A stretch of 9,758 bases of DNA from NCBI GenBank assembly GCA_048497495.1, contig JAFHCF010000167.1:1-9758 (forward strand), written 5' to 3'. This document shows positions 6,651-9,758 of the stretch, one piece after another. Position numbers and translations under genes: made by a program. How positions within the stretch are numbered: the first letter of the stretch is position 1; each line of letters starts with the position of its first letter. Under the pieces are notes generated by a model, which ran no database searches, was not told where the DNA came from, and saw only the letters and a program-made list of their open reading frames with translations. The stretch is from JAFHCF01 sp048497495 (lineage in GTDB: Bacteria > Pseudomonadota > Alphaproteobacteria > Rhizobiales > Ancalomicrobiaceae).

Positions 6651-7069
6651 ACCACGACGGCTATTCCGACGCCCATCTCGCCGAGATCCTGCGGTCGGTG
6701 AAGACCATCGCGGTGGTCGGCGCCAGCCCCAATCCGGCGCGCCCCTCCTACGACGTCACCCGGTTCCTGAAGGCCCGGGGTTACGACGTGGTGGCGATCA
6801 ACCCCGGCCATGTCGGCGAGGAGATCGCCGGATGTCCGGTCTACGGCCGCCTCGCCGACGTGCCGCGACCGATCGACATGGTCGACGTCTTCCGCAATTC
6901 CAAAGCGGCCGGGCCGGTCTTCGACGAAGCGATCGCCGTCGGCGCCAAGGTGGTGTGGACCCAGCTCGGCGTGCGCGACGACGCGGCGGCGGCCCGCGCC
7001 GAGGCCGCCGGGCTGAAGGTGGTGATGAACCGCTGCCCGAAGATCGAGATGTCGCGCCTCGGGCCGTGA
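6647..7069 (+). CDS. CoA-binding protein, YccU-like (CoA_binding_2 family)
   Basis: The 140-residue protein is a single Rossmann-fold CoA-binding domain, the stand-alone relative of the nucleotide-binding domain of succinyl-CoA synthetase alpha. Visible motifs: VKTIAVVGASPNPARPSYDV at 18-37 with the nucleotide loop GASPNP, GYDVVAINPG at 45-54, VYGRLADVPRPIDMVDVFR at 65-83, the strand VVWTQLGV at 102-109 and the terminal MNRCPKIE at 127-134, typical of this family. Length is normal. GGAGGGGG at 6633-6640 lies 6 bases before ATG 6647, and the start overlaps the upstream stop by 4 bases. It is cytoplasmic. Its physiological role in bacteria is unsettled. The gene ends 4 bases from the end of the convergent DUF3828-like gene. 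Confidence 0.93.
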   Translation: MNHDGYSDAHLAEILRSVKTIAVVGASPNPARPSYDVTRFLKARGYDVVAINPGHVGEEIAGCPVYGRLADVPRPIDMVDVFRNSKAAGPVFDEAIAVGAKVVWTQLGVRDDAAAARAEAAGLKVVMNRCPKIEMSRLGP

Positions 7070-7073
7070 TCCC

Positions 7074-7604
7074 TCAGCGATAGGGCGAGAAGATCTCCCG
7101 CAGCGTCCAACCCATATCGCCGCCGTGGTGGACGATGTCGGCGATGCGCCAGCCGCCGGCCTCGCGCACCAGCTTGAAGTCGAGCACGGTCTGGGGCTTC
7201 TCGCCGGTCTTGGGCTTGCGGTCGCGGAAGAGCGTGACGCGGAGCCTCGCCTTCTCGGCGGAAGTCTCGAGGCTCTTCACGGCGAAGCGGCGCACCTGCG
7301 GATCCTGCGAATCGGTGAAGGGATCGAACTCGATCGGGCCGATCTCGCCGGTCCTCTCGGCTTCCGCATCCGCCTTGTCCCAGACGTCGACCAGCGGCGC
7401 CACGAAGACGTCCGGCCGAGCCTCCTTGTCGTAGAACGGGGCACCGCCGGTGGTGCCGTCGCCGGCGGTGATCCTCGTATAGATCGAGGTGAGGAAGGCC
7501 TCCGGCGTATCCCCCTGGGGCCTCGCCGGCGCGGCGATGGCGAGGCTCGGCCCGGCAAAGGGCAGCACGGCGAGGACGGCGACGAAGGCGCGGCGTGAGA
7601 TCAT
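7074..7604 (-). CDS. Exported DUF3828-like protein, Tat-like signal
   Basis: I start at ATG 7604 (176 residues) rather than at the longer open frame to 7730, because GGAG sits 7 bases upstream and the ATG opens a signal peptide. The N-terminus MISRRAFVAV carries SRRAF, which fits the twin-arginine pattern, followed by a hydrophobic stretch to about 24 and probable cleavage near AIA-AP or APA-RP. The mature part begins with a helix DTPEAFLTSIYTRI at 32-45, then FYDKEARPDVFVAPLVDVWDKADAEAE, VEFD-like IEFDPFTDSQDPQV at 91-104, and strands ARLRVTLF, VLDFKLV and GWRIADIVHH at 151-160. This order (helices, then curved sheet ending in WRI-x-DI) fits DUF3828 and the NTF2-like fold. The assignment is from memory of the family and is moderate. 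Function is unknown. It diverges from metY across 269 bp. Confidence 0.78.
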   Translation of the reverse strand: MISRRAFVAVLAVLPFAGPSLAIAAPARPQGDTPEAFLTSIYTRITAGDGTTGGAPFYDKEARPDVFVAPLVDVWDKADAEAERTGEIGPIEFDPFTDSQDPQVRRFAVKSLETSAEKARLRVTLFRDRKPKTGEKPQTVLDFKLVREAGGWRIADIVHHGGDMGWTLREIFSPYR

Positions 7605-7731
7605 CAGGCTACTCCGGGAGGGATGGGGCCGAAGTGGCACACTAGCCGCTTCGCCGGTCCGGCGCGCCCGCCCTTCGGTTGCGCCACGACCGGCGAGGGC
7701 CGTGGTGACGCGGCAGGCGCATCGCGGCATC

Positions 7732-7756
7732 GATTTTGGGCGATCGGCGCAAAATC
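7732..7756. promoter_or_regulatory. 25-bp imperfect palindrome upstream of metY, operator candidate
   Basis: Arms GATTTTGGGC (7732-7741) and GCGCAAAATC (7747-7756) match in 9 of 10 positions around a 5-base spacer. The outer seven pairs, GATTTTG against CAAAATC, are perfect. It begins 118 bases downstream-to-upstream from the metY ribosome window and lies 142 bases before the metY ATG. The size and symmetry fit a dimeric repressor site. No downstream U-tract is present, so a terminator is unlikely. The regulator cannot be named. Confidence 0.45.
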
Positions 7757-7775
7757 ATTCCGCATCATGGGTCAT

Positions 7776-7822
7776 CAGTGGGATCGATTGGTTTGCAAGA
7801 CCGCTGTCTTTGGGCGAAAAGG
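7776..7822 (+). ncRNA. Stem-loop partly resembling a SAM-II riboswitch, weak candidate
   Basis: CAGTGG (7776-7781) pairs with CCGCTG (7801-7806), and after a 2-base bulge TC (7784-7785) pairs with GA (7799-7800). The loop 7786-7798 reads GATTGGTTTGCAA, and GCGAAAAGG follows at 7814-7822. SAM-II RNAs of alphaproteobacterial methionine genes carry, in this order, a stem, GAUUU, UUGCA in the loop, and GCUAAA followed by a purine run. Against this, the UUAAA element is missing, GCUAAA is GCGAAA, and I cannot draw the required pseudoknot well. It may be chance. Confidence 0.25.
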
Positions 7823-7833
7823 AACACGGTTCC
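7821..7833 (+). other. Short perfect hairpin in the metY leader
   Basis: GGAAC (7821-7825) and GTTCC (7829-7833) form a 5-bp perfect stem around a 3-base loop. It lies 40 bases before the metY start codon, directly after the SAM-II-like stretch. It could be part of a leader structure or chance; it is too short to be a terminator. Confidence 0.35.
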
Positions 7834-7873
7834 AGTAGCGGCCCGCACCAAACAGGGCTCGGAGGAGAACGTC

Positions 7874-9154
7874 ATGAGCAACCCGAAGCCCGGATTCGCC
7901 ACCCTCGCCGTCCATGCCGGCGCGCAAGCCGATCCCACCACCGGCGCGCGGGTGACGCCGATCTATCAGACCACGGCCTTCGTCTTCGAGGACGTCGATC
8001 ACGCAGCCTCGCTGTTCGGGCTGCAGGCCTTCGGCAACATCTACACCCGCATCACCAACCCGACGACCGCCGTGCTCGAGGAGCGTGTCGCGGCGCTCGA
8101 GGGCGGCACGGCGGCGGTGGCGGTGGCCTCGGGCCACGCCGCGCAGCACCTGATCTTCCACACGCTGCTCCAGCCCGGCGACGAGTTCGTGGCGTCGAAG
8201 CGGCTCTACGGCGGCTCGATCAACCAGTTCAACCATGCCTTCAAGAACTACGGCTGGACGGTGAAGTGGGCCGATCCGGACGATCTCGCCGGTCTCGAGG
8301 CGGCGATCGGGCCGAAGACCAAGGCGATCTTCGTCGAGAGCCTGGCCAACCCCGGCGGCGTCGTCACCGATCTCGAGGGCGTCTCGGCGATCGCCAAGCG
8401 CGCCGGCATTCCGCTGATCGTCGACAACACGCTGGCGACGCCCTATCTGTGCCGGCCCTTCGAGCACGGTGCCGACATCATCGTCCATTCGGCGACCAAG
8501 TTCCTCGGCGGCCACGGCAATTCGATGGGCGGGGTGGTCGTCGACGGCGGCACCTTCGACTGGATGAAGCCGGGGCAGTTCCCGATGCTGTCGACGCCGC
8601 GCCCCGAATACCAGAACATGGTGATCGGCCAGGTCTTCGGCAATTTCGCCTTCGCCATCGCGGTCCGCGTGCTCGGGCTGCGCGACATCGGGCCGGCGAT
8701 CTCGCCGTTCAATTCGTTCCAGATCATCACCGGCATCGAGACGCTGCCGCTCAGGATGGAAAAGCACTGCGCCAACGCGCTCGCCGTGGCGACATGGCTG
8801 AAGGCGCGGCCCGAGGTGAGCTGGGTCAACTACGCCGGACTTCCCGACGACAAGTACCATGCGCTCGCCCAGAAATACGTGCCGAAGGGCGCCGGGGCGG
8901 TGTTCACCTTCGGGCTGAAGGGCGGCTACGAGGCGGGCGTCGCGCTGGTGTCGAAGGTCGCGCTGATCAGCCATGTCGCCAACATCGGCGACACCCGCTC
9001 GCTGGTGATCCATCCCGCCTCGACCACCCATCGTCAGCTCGCCGACGATCAGAAGATCGCCGCCGGCGCCGGCCCCGACGTGGTGCGGCTGTCGATCGGC
9101 ATCGAGGACGTCGCCGACATCATCGCCGACCTGGAGCAGGCGATCGCCGGGTGA
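7874..9154 (+). CDS. metY: O-acetylhomoserine sulfhydrylase (O-acetylhomoserine aminocarboxypropyltransferase)
   Basis: MetY joins O-acetylhomoserine and sulfide to homocysteine with PLP, the direct-sulfhydrylation route to methionine; it can also accept methanethiol. I start at ATG 7874 behind GGAGGAG (7861-7867, 6-base gap), giving 426 residues, normal for MetY and longer than MetZ or MetB. The N-terminus FATLAVHAGAQADPTTGARV and the LFGLQAFGNIYTRITNPT block (48-65) are MetY hallmarks. Active-site residues are visible: Tyr57 and Arg59 (phosphate contact from the neighbouring subunit), SGHAA at 86-90, Asp184 in IVDNT for the pyridine nitrogen, Lys209 in HSATKF as the PLP Schiff base, and Arg405 in VVRLSIG for the substrate carboxylate. 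It is cytoplasmic and forms tetramers in the family. The gene stands alone between an AT-rich leader and a terminator hairpin, so it is probably monocistronic and controlled through its leader. Confidence 0.96.
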   Translation: MSNPKPGFATLAVHAGAQADPTTGARVTPIYQTTAFVFEDVDHAASLFGLQAFGNIYTRITNPTTAVLEERVAALEGGTAAVAVASGHAAQHLIFHTLLQPGDEFVASKRLYGGSINQFNHAFKNYGWTVKWADPDDLAGLEAAIGPKTKAIFVESLANPGGVVTDLEGVSAIAKRAGIPLIVDNTLATPYLCRPFEHGADIIVHSATKFLGGHGNSMGGVVVDGGTFDWMKPGQFPMLSTPRPEYQNMVIGQVFGNFAFAIAVRVLGLRDIGPAISPFNSFQIITGIETLPLRMEKHCANALAVATWLKARPEVSWVNYAGLPDDKYHALAQKYVPKGAGAVFTFGLKGGYEAGVALVSKVALISHVANIGDTRSLVIHPASTTHRQLADDQKIAAGAGPDVVRLSIGIEDVADIIADLEQAIAG

Positions 9155-9180
9155 TCGACCGAGCCGGAAGACATGCGATC

Positions 9181-9205
9181 GGGCGTCGGGGCAACCTCGG
9201 CGCCC
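9181..9205 (+). terminator. GC-rich hairpin behind metY
   Basis: GGGCGTCGGGG (9181-9191) pairs with CCTCGGCGCCC (9195-9205) over 11 bp, with two G-U pairs and a CAA loop, 26 bases after the metY stop. Only a broken U-run (GTCGTCGTTT, 9206-9215) follows, so the match to a Rho-independent terminator is good in the stem and weak in the tail. The ctaA gene converges from the other side at 9254, and the stem could also terminate it. Confidence 0.6.
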
Positions 9206-9253
9206 GTCGTCGTTTCGCGGGCGAGAGGTGGTGAGCGGGTGCCGCCCTCCCCC

Positions 9254-9758
9254 TCACCCGACCTCGGGCAATGCCTTCTCGATATGGCCGGGGGCGAAGA
9301 CGGAGACGGCGTGGACGACCGCCGCGGTGAGCACCACCATGGCCATCGCCTGATGAACCAGCGCCAGCGAGATCGGCACCTGCATCAGCAGGGTGGCGAT
9401 GCCGACGAGGAGCTGGAAGGCGACGGCGAGGCCGAGCAGGAAGGCGGAGACCCGCGCCGCCGTGGTGCGGGCGGTGACGACGATCACCACGAATTGGCCG
9501 ATCACCAGGGCGAAGAGGACATAGGCGCCGAGACGGTGGATGAACTGCACCATGGCGTGGTTCTCGAAGAAGTTCCGCCACCACGGCTCCCAGGTCATCA
9601 GGTCGGGGGGCACGAAGTCGCCGTTCATCGACGGCCAGGTGTTGTAGACGAGGCCGGCGTGATTGCCGGCGACCAGCGCCCCGAGGCAGATCTGGAGGAT
9701 GGTCCAGCCGAGCACCACGCCGGCGCCGATCCTCAAGATCGGCGAGCGGCGGCGCACC
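9254..9758 (-). CDS. ctaA: Heme A synthase (COX15/CtaA), C-terminal half, 5' end outside the window
   Basis: Heme A synthase oxidises the C8 methyl group of heme O to the formyl group of heme A, the cofactor of aa3-type cytochrome oxidases, in the inner membrane. About 168 codons are visible; the reading frame runs off the right edge, so the start is upstream (the GTG at 9757 is internal). The visible part shows four hydrophobic helices at about 8-30, 71-95, 103-126 and 131-152 (numbered from 9757). Family signatures are LGALVAGNHAGLVYNTWPSMNG at about 25-46, ENHAMVQFIHRLGAYVLF at 65-82 with His74, and LALVHQAMAMVVLTAAVVHA at 131-150 with His135. His74 and His135 are the expected axial heme ligands of the C-terminal four-helix bundle. 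The C-terminal tail is short. It converges on metY and probably belongs to a cytochrome oxidase assembly region further right. Confidence 0.95.
   Translation of the reverse strand, partial: VRRRSPILRIGAGVVLGWTILQICLGALVAGNHAGLVYNTWPSMNGDFVPPDLMTWEPWWRNFFENHAMVQFIHRLGAYVLFALVIGQFVVIVVTARTTAARVSAFLLGLAVAFQLLVGIATLLMQVPISLALVHQAMAMVVLTAAVVHAVSVFAPGHIEKALPEVG

Larger units (their letters stand above)
7605..7873. promoter_or_regulatory. Divergent leader and promoter region between the DUF3828-like gene and metY
   Basis: These 269 bp contain no convincing gene. The half next to the DUF3828-like gene (7605-7720) is GC-rich like the rest of the window. From about 7731 to 7833 the DNA becomes clearly richer in A and T, which is expected for a promoter or structured leader of metY. 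It holds a 25-bp palindrome, a CATCATGGG / CATCAGTGGG tandem near-repeat (7763-7782), the stem-loop candidate at 7776-7822 and a small hairpin at 7821-7833. I could not fix a -35/-10 pair for either gene. Confidence 0.5.

Noticed and set aside
7605..7730. N-terminal extension of the DUF3828-like protein to 7730
   Set aside because: ATG 7604 has a good ribosome site and begins the signal peptide; the extra 42 residues are Arg/Ala-rich without features.
7793..7821. Promoter TTGCAA with a 17-bp spacer to GAAAAG before metY
   Set aside because: The -10 match is poor and the TTGCA lies in the loop of the stem candidate; either reading is weak.
7736..7873. N-terminal extension of MetY to 7736
   Set aside because: It would translate the AT-rich leader; family similarity begins right after ATG 7874, which has a GGAGGAG ribosome site.
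1..9758. Search for CRISPR repeats, insertion-sequence ends, tRNA genes, toxin-antitoxin pairs, retrons or anti-phage genes
   Set aside because: No regularly spaced repeats, transposase or integrase motifs, tRNA-like cloverleaf, reverse transcriptase or other defence signature was seen on reading both strands.

Overview
The window looks like chromosomal DNA of a GC-rich alphaproteobacterium, most likely of the order Hyphomicrobiales (Rhizobiales). I judge this by eye from the strong G/C third-position bias, the compact operons with ATGA-type stop/start overlaps, and the gene families present (MetY, COX15-type heme A synthase, a polysaccharide-linked hydrolase/acyltransferase pair). Composition was not computed and no database search was possible. 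I see no tRNA or rRNA gene, insertion sequence, CRISPR array, integrase or phage gene.

Region 1 (1-3833, + strand) is the downstream end of what looks like an exopolysaccharide or surface-glycan operon. It holds a GH5-type glycoside hydrolase cut by the window's left edge, a protein with two alpha/beta-hydrolase domains, and a protein with two GNAT-like domains that probably starts at TTG. Each gene overlaps the next by 4 bases (ATGA, then TTGA), so the three are probably translationally coupled. In both two-domain proteins one domain has a canonical-looking core and the other looks degenerate. A long hairpin closes the region at 3836-3864.

Region 2 (3872-5060, - strand) is a two-gene oxidoreductase operon: a compact nitroreductase, then a flavin-reductase-like FMN-binding protein. 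They overlap by 32 bases if the annotated ATG is right. Region 3 (5257-7069, + strand) diverges from it across 196 bp. It holds a secreted protein of unknown function built from three beta-rich repeats, a small two-helix membrane protein and a CoA-binding (YccU-like) protein. A secreted DUF3828-like protein (7074-7604, - strand) converges on it with a 4-base gap.

Region 4 (7605-9254) is methionine biosynthesis. O-acetylhomoserine sulfhydrylase (metY) sits behind an unusually AT-rich leader carrying a 25-bp imperfect palindrome and, further down, a stem-loop that partly resembles a SAM-II riboswitch. Behind metY is an 11-bp GC-rich terminator hairpin. The window ends inside a heme A synthase gene (ctaA/COX15) on the minus strand, of which the C-terminal half is visible.

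Most of the window is ordinary housekeeping and envelope content. I do not see clear evidence of a new defence, mobile or signalling system. The points most worth a second look are the tandem degenerate hydrolase and acyltransferase pair, the triple-repeat secreted protein with its operon partners, and the metY leader.
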